Positions 24,908 through 38,330 of a DNA stretch of 64,000 nt are shown piece after piece. Location of the stretch: assembly GCA_037013495.1 (NCBI GenBank), contig CM072809.1, positions 3,720,001 to 3,784,000 on the forward strand. The letters are read 5' to 3'. Source of the DNA: Hippophae tibetana. Taxonomy: Eukaryota > Streptophyta > Magnoliopsida > Rosales > Elaeagnaceae. The notes beneath the pieces were generated by a model. That model made no database searches, had not been told where the DNA came from, and saw only the letters and a program-made list of their open reading frames with translations. The number at the start of each line of letters is the position of its first letter. The first letter of the stretch is position 1. A program made the position numbers and the translations under genes.

Positions 24908-25841
24908 CATTGGATTTTATATTCAAAATCCAAAAAAAATCTTAATTATTAATTTAAGTAAAGATTATCATTATCTTGTTATTAGTTATTTGATTTATAC
25001 TATTTATTATTATTTTTAACAATTTAAATTTTTTTTATTCAATAATTCTACAATATATTATATGTCTAATCATCATTTTTGAATTAAGTTACATGAAATC
25101 TAATTTAATTAATATCAATCTTCTTACATAAGACCACTTATAATATTTAAAAATTTAAGAAACAAATCAACATGTGAAAAATTGGTGAATTAAAAGAATT
25201 CAACATCTATTATTGAAATATGAACAAAAAATAAGTTTAGATTAAAGAAAATTATAACTATGATTTGTAATTTAACATAATAAAAAATATATAAAAATGA
25301 AAAATATGACTCAATTATTTAATATTAAATTTAACCGAACAATAAAACTATCTCAAAAATTACATTAAAAAACAACCTATATTCAACTTTTAGTGTCTCC
25401 CTTTAGATTTTCATTCAAAAACCAAAATAAATTCTTAATTATTAACGTTTACGCAAAGATTATTTATGAAGTTTATTATCTTGTTATTATTTATATTATT
25501 TATTATTATTTTTAACCATATGATTTTTTTTATTCCCCAGCTCTATAATATATTATATGTCTAATCACCGTTTTTAACTTAAATTAAATGAAACATAATT
25601 TATTATCAATCTTTCTACATATATGAAACCACTTACGAGGTTTAAATTTTTTAAAAACAAATCCATAATTGAAAAATTAGTGAAATAAAAGACTTCAACA
25701 CCTAATATTAAAGTGAGAACTAAAAATAATCCAAAATTAAGGAAAATTATGGTTATGATTTGTAATTGGACATAATAAAAAAGACAAATACAATAAATAT
25801 GACATGATTTGGTATTAAATTTAACCTAACAATAAAACTAT
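24908..25841 (+). repeat. Diverged tandem duplication, unit ~440 bp
   Basis: The segment at about 24908-25351 is repeated at about 25400-25841 in the same orientation. Shared anchors in the same order are TTCTTAATTATTAA, AAAGATTAT, TTATCTTGTTATTA, AATATATTATATGTCTAATC, TGATTTGTAATT and AACAATAAAACTAT. By eye identity is about 75-80 percent with small indels. It is non-coding. Confidence 0.75.
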
Positions 25842-26073
25842 ATTGTATTTCTTCCTTAATTTAATATTTAAAGATAGATTAAATAAATAAAAAATATAAG
25901 TATGATAGAATGAAATGAAATAATAAGAAAGTAATTAAAGATAAAAAATAATTTATTTAGATAATTTAAGTGTTTTTGTAAAATATTTTTTACTATATTT
26001 TATATAATAAATTATATATCATAAAAATAAATTAATTTTAAATAAATATTTTTTGTATACGTAAAAAACCTTT

Positions 26074-26120
<47 letters not shown>

Positions 26121-29100
26121 TCAATGTTTTAAAGTAAATGGATAATTTAACTATTTATTTTATAATATATTATAATTATAATTAATGTATAATATTATCT
26201 AATCTCGGATTATTTTTTCAAGTTCTGTTTTTTTCATCAAATTTAAATATAATATATATAAAATAATTTAGAAAAGAAATTTTTAAATGTCTTTTATATT
26301 ATTTTATTGAAAATTAGATAAATATCAAAAACAAATTTATCTGTACAGAAACTCGACGCCATCCAAGGATGGCGTGGCAGTTGGCAGTTGGCATTCACTT
26401 TTTGCATTTAGAGCTCCATCTTTTACTTTATTTACAGCTAAGTTTTGACTTTTGGAAGCGAACATTATTCAATTTTATTTTTATTTTATGTTTCGGGAGG
26501 GAAAAATTAACTTTTTTTATAAATGAATCATTTTTATTATTTTTAATAATTGAATTTAAATTATTTTATTTTTAAAAATAAATAAATTTATTTAAATTTA
26601 TATTATTATATTTAAATTATAAATATAGTAAAAAATCAATTTATTTATTTCATTTTTTTATATTTTTTAAACATTATTTTTAACACAACATTTTCATATT
26701 CATAAATATCTTATATTATATATAAGTTTTAAACAATAAAAATAAATTTCATAAAATTATATGATTTTGTATAAAAAAAAAATTTAAAAAAATTTCATAC
26801 TTTTTAAAAGAAAAATAATTTAAAGTGAATTGTTAAAAAAATAATCGAAGTGATTTATTTATAAAAAAATGACCGGTATTAAAACATAATTTATGTTCCC
26901 AGCTGTTAATTAATGGCCGAACCAAAATTAGGAATTCGATATAAATTGGAATTATGGGCAGCTTTTGCTTTGCATTGCATGCACGCTGTTTTCATTTGGA
27001 TTAATTTATGAGACGGCCAGGTACAATTAATTTCTCTCTCTAAATATAATTACATTATTTATATAATTATTAAAATATAAAATACAAATTTTATAATTCT
27101 TATTATTACTTAATTAAAAATATATATCACTGAGTTACATATATCTGTCACAATCCCTCCCATTTAATTTTCATTAAAAATAACGAGTATTTTATTTCTT
27201 TATGGTATACAAAAAATGAATTTATTTTATTTCCGTAGCAAAAAAAATTATTTTTTTAAATTTATTTTAGTTATATATTTTACGTGAAGGAGAAGTATTG
27301 GGATTCATTTTATTGTTCGAACTTGTAGTTGGATCGGATACATGATCGATTCATATGTTCAAACATTTAATCATCTTATTTTTTCAACTCAAATCTTCAT
27401 CAAGTGTAAGAGTAACAACCGAACATTAGACCTGAAACGTTTTAACTCTTCTTGATAAATAAAGAGGAGTTCGAGCGTCTCTTCATTTCATCATTTCTTG
27501 CACATCGGACAAAAAATGAAAACAAAATACTTTAGCATTTTAGTTCAAGTGAAAATTTTATTTTAATATTTCAAATAAAAATAACATAAACAAATTTTTT
27601 CAATCAAAATAATGCATTCCCTACCACCCAACTAACTAAAAAAGCAAGAAATATAGTAGATATTATTTAGATTAAATTATTTATATTTTTCATCTAATCA
27701 TTTAATTTTTTAAATAATATTATAAAACACAATATTTAATATTTTTTATTTTAAAATTAAATATAATATGATTTATTTTTAATTGTTTTTTATAAATTAC
27801 ATAATTAAATGATATCATTTGTAATTTTAAGGATCAAATGACATAAAAAAATAATTTTTTTTATAATATATTGATAAAATAAAAAATGAATAATGTCTAA
27901 ATGCTTACAAAAACTAATTTAACCCAAAAAATCATAATGTATTAAATTGCTTGTACTTATTGTTTGAACAAGTAGATCGAACTTGAATCTAATCCAACTA
28001 ACAACTTGAGCCATCAAACGAGTTAGTCTAAAAGAACTTGCTTATGCATGACGATGACACTCATAAGATGAGTCTCTCTACACATAGAATTTTTGGAGTT
28101 AGAAGACCAAACTCCAAAGTAAACCATGGTATGATGGAACTTAAGTTTAAAATGTGTTTTCTTTTACTCTTGTATCCCTCTAACATGTTGTGACATGGAT
28201 CACCTATGTAATGGATAATTATACATTCTATAAAAATTCTCTAATTTCTCTTTTTGTAAATAGGATAAATCCTAACACTTGAGTTTATTCTCATTCTAAT
28301 TAAACCAATTATTTAATTTTAAAAAATTACAAAAAATATACCTTTAAATTTAATATTAATAAAAATAATATTGAATCAAATTTAATTAGAAGATATTCAA
28401 CATTAAACATGTATAAATAATTATAGTTCATCTCAAACATCATTTAATGTAAAATAATATATGTTTTATAATTTTTTAATAGTAAAAATATATCATAAAT
28501 TATACATAAAAATTTATTTTTTATTACAAATTTAAATAGTTATTTTTATTGTTTTTTTTAACTTTTATAGTTTACCACACAAATGAGGTGGCTTGAAAAT
28601 ACATATGATCTTATCCTCTAAAAGCAAAGGCTAAGAGTACTTTTGATACATTTTCTTATATTTATATATATATATATATATATTTTGAATGAAAGTAATT
28701 GTTTCTTTTTAAAAATATAAAATGTACTGTTACATCTCACATGTCAAATACGTATTAGTATCAGTTTGTTATTTGAAAATGTTAAAAGTAGTTAAATAAT
28801 TTGTAAACGTAGTCATCAAGGTACAAAGTAACATACCGTTCTTTCTTCGTGGACTATTACCTTTTAGTTGTTGTTTTTTTTAGTATAACAATTTATTATA
28901 ATTAAAAGGTTTAGTTTAACTTTAAGTTAAAGCCACACGATACAAATTTATAATAGAAACATTTCAAAAGTTAATATCAAAATGGTTTAGCGAAAATACA
29001 AATTACATAACAAACATAATCATGTTATACAAAAATAATTTCAATTTCAACGAGTTGATAATTAATCATTTTTATCAGTTTATCAAGCAATCTTGAAACA

Positions 29101-30300
29101 TTATGAAAAATAAATTTTTTTTGATCTTTTAAATTTTACACCAACGTATAATTAGTTTCTTCAAAGATTATCTCCCTTACTTTTATTATCTTAAACTTAT
29201 TAAAATTTAATCATTGAATTTAAATAAATAAATTAAAAGTTAAAATAAACTCTCCATCTAAATTAAAAGGAATAAATATTTCTACCATAACATCACAATC
29301 AACCAATTAAGTATTTCACTGTCTATATTTTTTCATTACATAAGGTACATTTAATAATTCCACAAGGAGCGTAACAACAAGGGTTAGTATGTAGTCACAT
29401 ACATGTTCCAAAAGATTCGAGAAGTGTAAACTTTAGAGTCACAGATGATAATTAAAGAGATAATCCACAAGGTTGAATTTCAAACCATGCACCACCATTT
29501 CATTAATTTAAGGTTTACTTACCTTACATTTTCATGCACCAAACCAGAAGTCAATGAAGACTTTTAATTTGAAGTCGACATGTTTCATTCCCTTGCTTGA
29601 ATCCTTTGATATTAAGCCAAATCATAATCACAAAATTTGCATTTAGGATATTCATTGCTTAGCACCAACTCCAAGTTCAAGGTGCTTAGAATTTTCATTT
29701 ACTTCATCAAAATCCCATTAATCTGACGGAATCAACTATAAAAATATTATTTGATGTCAATTCATATAACATAAAAAATTGTAGAAGAACAAAATAAAAT
29801 AAAAATCGTTGTTATATAGGTACATAAATGCTTACGAGGCTAGTGTTAAGTGCCTAACGTAGAGGAAATACATAATGTCTATAATAAAAGTAATAACAAA
29901 ATTCATACATAGCTGATAGTATGATTTTTATTTATTTATTTATTTATGTCTAATTTTCTTGAACTTGTATACTTTATTACATTTATTTTTAACAAGTACA
30001 GCACTATCATTTTTATTTTGTGTTTTTTGTTGTTATCATTTTTTGGGAGAGAAAATCACGGATTTAAATCAGACTAATTAGGGTTATAGAATGTTTGGCT
30101 ACAAAAATGTTCCAAAAAGAGAAAAGAAAATTTTAAAATTAAAGTAAAATGTACTAAAATTAACCAAAACCGTTAAAAATTGACCACATTCTCACCTCTT
30201 AAAGTTAAAGACAATATAATATACAAGTTCAAAATAAGATGATCAAAATGTTCCTAATGTAAAATAAAAGTGAAGTTCATTTTTCCAAGCAGCGACTTCT
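25842..30300. other. AT-rich intergenic DNA with microsatellites
   Basis: No gene is seen in 4.4 kb. Landmarks are a long TA repeat at about 26078-26119, a perfect 9-bp-arm inverted repeat at 26356-26375 (ACGCCATCC-AA-GGATGGCGT) and a TA repeat at about 28664-28682. The open frame at 26369-26575 overlaps that inverted repeat and has no protein signature. Confidence 0.5.
26078..26119. repeat. TA dinucleotide microsatellite
   Basis: About twenty uninterrupted AT units; the longest of several in the window. Confidence 0.9.
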
Positions 30301-30324
30301 TCTAAACATTCATGGCTTTAGTAA

Positions 30325-30445
30325 AGTTTTTGGGCCAAAAGAATTTGTAGGTTTGGGATTTAAAGAGTTGTCCACATTTTTTGGGCCAGATAATTCTTTG
30401 AGCCCAACACCTTTTTATAAATATATAGTGGGAATGGAAAGTAGC
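30325..30445 (+). promoter_or_regulatory. Promoter-like module: site II motifs plus TATA, no intact gene downstream
   Basis: TGGGCC at about 30331, TGGGCC at about 30384 and GAGCCCA at about 30399 precede TATAAATATATAG at about 30416-30428. The nearest coding-like sequence is the broken PB1 gene 690 bp downstream, which has its own proximal start. This is the second orphan site II/TATA module of the window. It could be a relic promoter or drive a non-coding transcript. Confidence 0.35.
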
Positions 30446-31114
30446 TCGGAATTGCAGTGAAGGACCTAAGTACTTTATATTTATACTTATTGTTTATTTT
30501 TCTTAAATTAGTATTAATTAATCAAATTTCATAGTTTTAATAAAACTATTTAATAAATAAATTAAAATATCATTATTTTATAATTTTAATAAAAGACGAC
30601 GATCCTATCAATTTTTTAACTATTATCAATAATGACCTAACTTAAACTCCGACAATTCATTGATAGTTTTATATGAATTTCGGTGAGATTATTGGTGACT
30701 TAGAGGAGAGGTAATATAAGTTATTATATCTGAAAAATTAATATAGAAATAACGTATCGCCTTATATCTAAAAATAAATAATATAATATGTTATATTTAA
30801 AAATTATATAAAAATCTACTTACTTAAACTTAATCGAGAATATAGAAAATAAAAACACTATTGTCCTGCAACTCACTGCCACACTATTTTGGTACACCAT
30901 TATTATATTATTTATACGTTGCATCTATCATAACCAGAAAACCAGGAAGAAGGCTTTGCAAGTTTAGATAACTCACCATCTTCACCATTGTAAAATAGTT
31001 CAAATTTTTCTCTCCATCTATTTAAGCTATAGGGCTCACATATTGAAAGGCTATCATTGAGGACACTCATCTCCTTTTTCTGTTTTTTTACTCAGTCAAT
31101 CCATCTCTTTCACC

Positions 31115-31395
31115 ATGGCACCTCCACAAATGACTTCCAATCTCTGACCCAAAACCCCCTAAATATCAGACCCACTCGAGACCGCTTCTTGGGAAAAACC
31201 ACTGGCAGCTACAAGGTCAAATTCATGTGCAACTATGGTGGTAAAATCCATCCCAGGCCTCATGATAACAAGCTTGCTTATGTAGGCGGTGATACAAAAA
31301 TCGTAGCCGTTGGTCATAACATCAAGCTCTCTAGATTCATCTCGAACTTGGGCGACGGTGTTTATTTCACCAAGATGAATTCGGGGTCGTCTTGA
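31115..31395 (+). pseudogene. Truncated, frameshifted PB1 (octicosapeptide/Phox/Bem1p) domain gene
   Basis: A well-placed ATG at 31115 (CACCATGG) opens MAPPQMTSNL and then hits TGA after ten codons. The continuing homology is in another frame: NPLNIRPTRDRFLGKTTGSY, then the PB1 opening KVKFMCNYGGKIHPRPHDN, KLAYVGGDTKIVAVG, IKLSRFI. Plant PB1 proteins of this group begin with such a basic N-terminus and a GG(K/R)I.PRP core. After SRFISNL the similarity is lost and the frame stops at 31395, so the acidic OPCA half of the domain is missing. The frameshift and truncation indicate a dead or processed copy. Intact, such proteins act as signalling adaptors. Confidence 0.6.
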
Positions 31396-32920
31396 GCTTT
31401 CCTAATAATCGACGGCGACGACGAAGGAGGAACGACTATAATCCAATAGAGGGAAGCAAGTGAATGAAACTGAATCAGTTTGCTGTCTTAATAAATTGGG
31501 GAGGCTAGAAACGTAATTTAAATCGACAAAAAAGCTGTCGTAAAACGATTTATGGTAAAAATGACCTGCTTTAATTAACCTTTACTATTAGCCATTTTCA
31601 ATGAGATTCGTGTATTTATATTTAATAAAAAAATTAAAAATAATATATTTAATAATGAAAAAAATAAAAGTATCGTGGTTATTAATTAAAATTTATAATT
31701 TTTTAAAAAATAAAAAATATATATAAATAAAAAAATTATAAATTTAATCAATTTAATGTTTAATATTTAAAATTTATTATTTATGATTTAACGTTTATTA
31801 TTTTGAGTTTATGATTTATTGTTTTATTTTTATAATTTAAGACTTAAATTTAGAATTTAGAATTTATGGTTTAACGAATAAGAAAATATATTATTAATAA
31901 TTAATATATATTTTTATTTAAAATATATCTTATAATTAAAGAAAACTATATTTATGGATTTTGAATAACCTATATTTAAAATATATTTAGGATTTAACAA
32001 AACCTATATTTTAAATAAGAAAAAAAGTAATATCACTTTTTTTCTTTTCAAAATGAAATTATAAATAAATGAAAATAACTTTTGAAATAAAGTAGGACTT
32101 TAAGAGGCATTGTGAGATTTATTTGATGAGTGTTTACGTTTTGGTTGTGATTTTGGGAATGACAAATATTTAATATTATAAAGCAATAGTTTTCCTTTAT
32201 TTGATCACCCTTTTGTGTATTCCTTGTAACATTTTCTTATTGCATCATTTTAGTTATTTTCTTCTTGAGTTTTTTTTCTTTTTCATATTGATATGAAGTA
32301 AAAAGTTCAATGGTGGCGTTTTGTCTTGTCTGTTCACGAAATTAAACAATTTTGGTAACCATGGGACCTCTAACAATACGTAGATTTTACCATTTTCTTT
32401 TTATTTTAATTAATTTCTTATAAGGTTTTTTCGCTGTTGTGTTCTCTCATCGTTTAAGAAAATAGGTGAAAGGAGGTGGAAGAATCATTATATTTTAATA
32501 ATATGATATATATATATATATATATTACTCTTTTTATTTTATTTTTACCCTTTTAGGTCTTTTTTATTTATAAAATGTGTTTTTCTGTATAACGTTTTGT
32601 GTTATAATAGAATTTTCATTGAAATCATCTTGATAATTTACTTTATATATATAATATAACGAATGATTACAAAATATTACTAAATTATTTTTAAGCTTTC
32701 ATATATGTTAAGATTTAAAAAAAGTAATTTTTTATTCACTTTTTAATAAATCTCAATGTTAAGATATGTGAACAAAAATTAGGATTATTGATGGTACCCT
32801 CATATTTTATAAGATAAATTCATCAATAAAAAAAATATTTTTTCTTAGTTTTTCTTCCACTAATAAAAAAATACATATATTGTATACAAATTTAATCAAA
32901 TATAATATTTTAATACTTAT

Positions 32921-32961
<41 letters not shown>

Positions 32962-34193
32962 CACAATTGTATAAACTATTAAATACTTATTGGAAAATAA
33001 TTTTTCCAAATTAAAAATATTACCTTCAGAGAAATTATCGACATTTGACTAAACTTATAGAATACTAATATTTAATAATATTTAAATGTACTCTAAATTC
33101 AGATTGTAATAAACATAAGTGCGTTTTTCATGAATCATGAGGGAGTACGTAAAATTGTGCTACACTTTGCCTAAAGTTGTTTGAAATGGGTTAAGATATA
33201 ACTTATTATTTTTATAAAAATATTTACTATATTATTGTTATTAATAAAAAAATTAAAAATTATGAAATTAATTTTTTTTTAACAAAAGCATGAAAAAAAT
33301 TATAAAACATCAAAACAATCAAATACTTATATTTTAAACTAATTTTATTTAATATATATATTTTTAAATATTAATAATATTTATATTAATCTTCACCAAT
33401 TAATTAAAATATTATAGAATAAGTAATTAAAAGATTTGAAATAATTAAATAGACTGCTTAATTATATTAATTATTATAGTTTAATAAATCTTTATTGTAG
33501 GAAAAAAAATTCATTGATATTTTTATAAATTTATGTTTATATTTTAACTATAATATCTAAGGTATTTTAACAAAATATGACATTTAAATAACAATTTCGT
33601 AATAATTTAATCAAAATATATAGATATCACATTTAAATATTGAGATGTATAAAATAAAAATATTATCATAATAACGTAAACAATGTAATGTGACAATTAG
33701 TTCATAGTATTTTTTTTTAATCCCAAAAGAAGTTCATCTCTTGTCGGTGGTCATCGCCTTAATTTTTGACGTAGAAATCATACATTATTGGATAGATTGG
33801 GACTCAATTTGCCATGAAAACATGCAGCTGCTATTCGAATTGTATGACTCTCATTGGAAATGTTGCAGTACCAACTACTAACTTGCATTCAACTCACTTT
33901 AACAACTGCGATGTCCCGCTAGATCAGTCCAATATTAGTCCATAGGTGTTCAATAAAAATATAATCATTACTTTTTTTCTTATTAAAAATTTAGTCCATA
34001 CTTATGGTTCCCTGAAATGACCGAATTAAAATGGTTTTCCGAGATACATATCATATGGCCGAATTAAAATGGTCCAACATTAGAGATATCAAATTTCCGA
34101 GATACATATCATATCATTATTTTTAAAAAAAAATGAATTAAATTGTAGCTAATTACATTTATTCTTTAAATAATAAAAATAATTTATTTTATG

Positions 34194-34224
<31 letters not shown>

Positions 34225-35577
34225 ATGCACACGAAAACAAGATACCCAAGTTTTTACATTGTTTAGGTTAATATGATTGTTGATCTCAATTCAAATAAAA
34301 AATATTAGAGAAGTGTACCTAGTACACTGATTTGGAGGTTAATGTGTTGGTTTTATATTTGTAGTAGCAGTAAAGACTTTCCTGTGGTTGATATCTTGAT
34401 TAAATAAAGTTTTAATTTCATGTAAATATTTTTATAATTAATTAAATATTAAACAAATTTAATAAAAAATTACACAACTTAACTCACATGAAAATGAACT
34501 TAATTTAATTCATTTAAATATTAGATGAATTAAAATGAGTTATAACTTACTTAAAATAAATTGAATTTAAACAAACTTAAAAAATTTATCATTTGACATC
34601 TCTACCAATTATTTAGAATGTAATCAACACCTCTATATTTATGTAACTTATGAAACCATGTGTTTGTTTAAAGAAAAAATGATTTATGTATATTTTGGTC
34701 AAAGATATGAGATTATTCAATTATCACCTTATTTTTTAATTAAATTATAATTAATGTTATTTAAATATGTGATTTAAAATGAGAGAGTATATTATAAAAA
34801 GAACAAAGAAACAATAATCTTACATTATTTTCAAGTATTTAAATTCTAATCACATATATCGTCATGTTAGTCCAGAATTACTTTTTTTCCGTAGCTTAAT
34901 GTAATTTCTATGTTCATTCTTTAAAATGGTTTGAGTACCTTGCTTACTTAAAGTTCACTGAAACTAACTCAGTGTCATTTGTAGGTTGTGTTTGAATTTT
35001 TGCACTAGTCCGTGGATGATAAGTTTAGCTAGCGTTTAATCATCTTATAATATCGTTTAAATATAAAATTTTATTTTTAATTTTTTTTAAAAGGATGTAT
35101 GTTAAATTTTGTTCTAACGTAAATTAATATATATTTTTAACTTTATAATTAAATGAATATTTTTTAATAAGATATTTAAAGTAAAATTAATAACTAATCA
35201 GATGATGATATGGTTGGTGTCGAGTGGCTAGCTTGATTAGCAATTAAGATCAATGAATTTTGAGTGAAATAAATCTACAGATTATAGATATGGGATTTTA
35301 TTTATTTTTGCATTCCTTAATTAATTCAAAAGCAATTAATACAAAAGGTAAATTCATGGATTTACTTGAAATAGCGAAATATAATTATTTTATCCAAAAG
35401 ATGAAACATATAAGTTGGTATTAAAATTTACAACCATGATATTTAGATTTTGTTATATGTTAATAGTATGTAGAAAGTTAAATATATTTTTTAATTTCTA
35501 AAATAATTATAACACATTAAATATATAAATAATATTGGTGTAAAAATGTGTAAAAAATTAGATCATACTAGTTTTTG
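31396..35577. other. AT-rich intergenic DNA
   Basis: No gene seen. TA microsatellites lie at about 32507-32526, 32925-32959 and 34198-34224. Around 34018-34116 a block containing CCGAATTAAAATGG and TTTCCGAGATACATATCAT is duplicated in interleaved fashion. Confidence 0.5.
32925..32959. repeat. TA dinucleotide microsatellite
   Basis: About seventeen uninterrupted AT units in intergenic DNA. Confidence 0.9.
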
Positions 35578-36072
35578 TCACTTCCAAAAACCAAACTTAT
35601 TACAAAAGCCATAAAGTCCATTAGTTATCACTCTCTTGGATTTGTCCTTCCTTTCACGAAACACCCTTCTCTTCCAAATCTTCCTTCCCATTAATAAATT
35701 GAAGCCGGTCACCATGGAAGACCCTCTAGCCACCCTTTTGGAGATGAAAACACTAGATATGGTTGGAGATGTCACTTTGGATGATGAAAGAGAGAAAGTG
35801 GTGAAGCGCTTTGATCCTCCAAGAGAAGGCAGAGCCATTAGATGCCGTTCGATGATATGACTAACTGAAACCAGCTCATATGAGTCATACAAGGGGCTCC
35901 CACAATCCCATACACACAAGTTGCTTTCTTTTTCTTCCTTTGCGTCTTCTTTTCCATTCCAAGTTTTTGTCATTTGGGTCATGAAATTTTTAGTTGGTGG
36001 TGCCTGAGATTGGTTCGTGGGGAACTTTCTAGTATTGAAGCTGACAAGAAGCCTGAATGTCTCTTTGTCCAA
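35578..36072 (-). CDS. Small plant-specific protein of unknown function (WDCGSPLYDSYELVS family)
   Basis: The frame runs through a conserved plant core: LCVWDCGSPLYDSYELVSV, SHIIERHLMALPSLGGSKR, then a serine-rich stretch and a basic tail (GRKIWKRRVFRERKDKSK). Families of small plant proteins with this W-D-C-G-S-P-L-Y-D-S-(Y/F)-E-L core exist, but I know no function. The frame is open upstream to about 36130. The first in-frame ATG is at 35982, giving 134 residues. Coding-like sequence (NTRKFPTNQSQAPPTKNF) precedes it, so an upstream exon is likely, perhaps joined at the ACTCAG at 36129-36134 or the CTGAG at 36073-36077. No membrane segment or signal peptide is seen. Codon character is convincing. 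Confidence 0.62.
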   Translation of the reverse strand: MDKETFRLLVSFNTRKFPTNQSQAPPTKNFMTQMTKTWNGKEDAKEEKESNLCVWDCGSPLYDSYELVSVSHIIERHLMALPSLGGSKRFTTFSLSSSKVTSPTISSVFISKRVARGSSMVTGFNLLMGRKIWKRRVFRERKDKSKRVITNGLYGFCNKFGFWK

Positions 36073-36129
36073 CTCAGATATTTGTATTCTACATATGTAG
36101 AGATATGAATTTATAACATAAAAGTTATC

Positions 36130-38330
36130 TGAGTAATTTCAATTTAAACCTTTAATGGTGACAATCCATGTGACTACCGTTTCCTGCCAGCATTATTAAC
36201 TTATTTGTAATTCTGTAATGACGTAGTTAATTGGTTTAGCCTTCTATCCATAATTACACTTAATTATCTTAATTTTATTAACTTAGTTAACCAAAAGATA
36301 ACTTTTCATTTTAATATAATAACTGTGAATTCAATTATATTTATTAATAACAAACCGATTTATAATATGATTCTTGTTAATTACCATTTATTTCCTTTTT
36401 CCTTTTCTCAATTCAATTAAATTTTGTATCACCGGTGAGTTTTTATTTCTCAACCATTTAAATAAATTGGTGTATATTATGTAGTCTAGAGGGGGTGTAT
36501 TTGAAGGTGATGAGCTATCCGCCTCAATTTTAGGTAAATAATTCTTTAAGTATAATATTTGTAAAATTATAAATAAATTAAATACATAAAATTTAATTGT
36601 GTTATATTTAAATTTTTAATTTTTAATTTTTAATTTTTAATATTAAATATCTAAAAAAACTTAATAATTTGAATATATTTTTACTAAAATGATTTACAAA
36701 TTACATAATATTTTTTAAATTAAAAATAGATAATAATTAAAAAATAATTGATGTTATTTTTCATGTATATAGTATCATATTTGATATAAATCATAATATC
36801 TCTTATATTTTGCTTCCAATTAATACATTTCCAAGTGCTTTATAACCAAGAATATTATTGTTGAAATATTGGAACAAACACGTCTGTTTGTGATTGAGAT
36901 TTACTTAAGCAGTAAATTAACATGTAGAGAGATACCATCACCGACAACTTAATTGTTCTTGATATGATTGCTTTGGAATCTAAGAGATTCAACTTTCATT
37001 ACAATATATATATACATGGAGACAAACTCTACCAAAATAAATATTATTTTTTTGTAATAAACAAATGCGTATAGACTTATAGACATGAAGGAACCTCAAT
37101 TTATCTTCCTTCACTTTTTTCTACTATCAGTCCTTAAACATGTGGTGCATGTTACTTGTGATTGAAAACCACAAGTTGCAGCTGAACTCGTTATGATTAT
37201 CTTATTTATGTGCGACAAAATCAATTACAAAGAATAGAAAAATTATAATTAAAAAAATACAACTCTTATTAAAAATTCATATATTTTTAACTTTAAAAAA
37301 ATGTGTTATTATTTAAATTAAATTATATTTATAACGTTTTTAATTAAATATCATTTAATATTATTAAGATATTATTTTTATTCCAATAATTAAATTATAA
37401 AAAATATCTCCGTGAATTATTTTGAATGAAAACTTCCAACTAAAACGGTCGTAGAAATATGAATTCAAAGTGAAATGAGTACTAACGATATACAAGATGT
37501 CTTAAACTGGGCAATGCAGGGTTCCTAAATCAAGGCAATGCCGTTGAACTTTCTGAAATACGCAATTCCAATGGACCAATGAAATTGATATTGCAAGAGT
37601 AGACATAGGCTGGATCAACAAACGATTGGTACAGGCAGGGGCGGAGCTAGGGGTGGAAGAAGGTTTTTTGAAAATCAAGTAAGATAACTATAACATTATT
37701 ATTATTATATATAAATAAATAAAAATAAAATAATTAATATAATCTTTTACATTTTAAAAAATATCTTATATTTATCTATCATATAAAATATAATTTTTTT
37801 TACTATCAAATAGTTTATAACATATATAAAATCGAATTTACTCTAATTTTCTTACAAAATAAATTATTTTTTGTTTGTTTGTTCAAAAGAGTAGAAATTT
37901 CATTAGACAAAAGGGTCAAACATATATATACATACTCTAAACAAACCAAAGCATAAAAACAAAATACAACCACAAATCCAACTCTATCTTCTTGTAACAA
38001 ACAAGAATTGGAGTAAAGATAGAGACTATTCGATATAAGTACTAGGTAACAACTAAATAAAAAACAATCCAATAATCATGAGCGTTATCGATTATATTAT
38101 TACAAAATTAATGGATTATATACTCAATTAAGAACATAAACAAAATAAAATCAAAATCGAAAATATAAAACCAAAAACACATTAGGATAAACAAAAAGCA
38201 TAAAACCAAAACAGTCCACACACAAATTACAAACCAAAATCAAAGAAGACATTACGATACCAAACACAGAACAAAAATATTCCAAAACAAAGGAGACAAC
38301 ACAATCAACCAAATAAATAGAACAATCAGA
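36130..38330. other. AT-rich intergenic DNA
   Basis: No gene is seen. At about 37636 the motif GGGGCGGAGCTAGGGG, common at ends of plant transposons, occurs, but I could not find the partner end. A minus-strand open frame at 37815-38072 is low-complexity and not called. Confidence 0.45.

Noticed and set aside
26356..26375. Intrinsic terminator-like hairpin ACGCCATCC-AA-GGATGGCGT
   Set aside because: Plant nuclear genes do not use such terminators and no gene ends here; likely chance or transposon footprint.
31057..31114. Start of the PB1 open frame at 31057
   Set aside because: It begins at a non-ATG codon and the first 20 residues look like leader sequence; the natural ATG at 31115 is in another frame, hence the pseudogene call.
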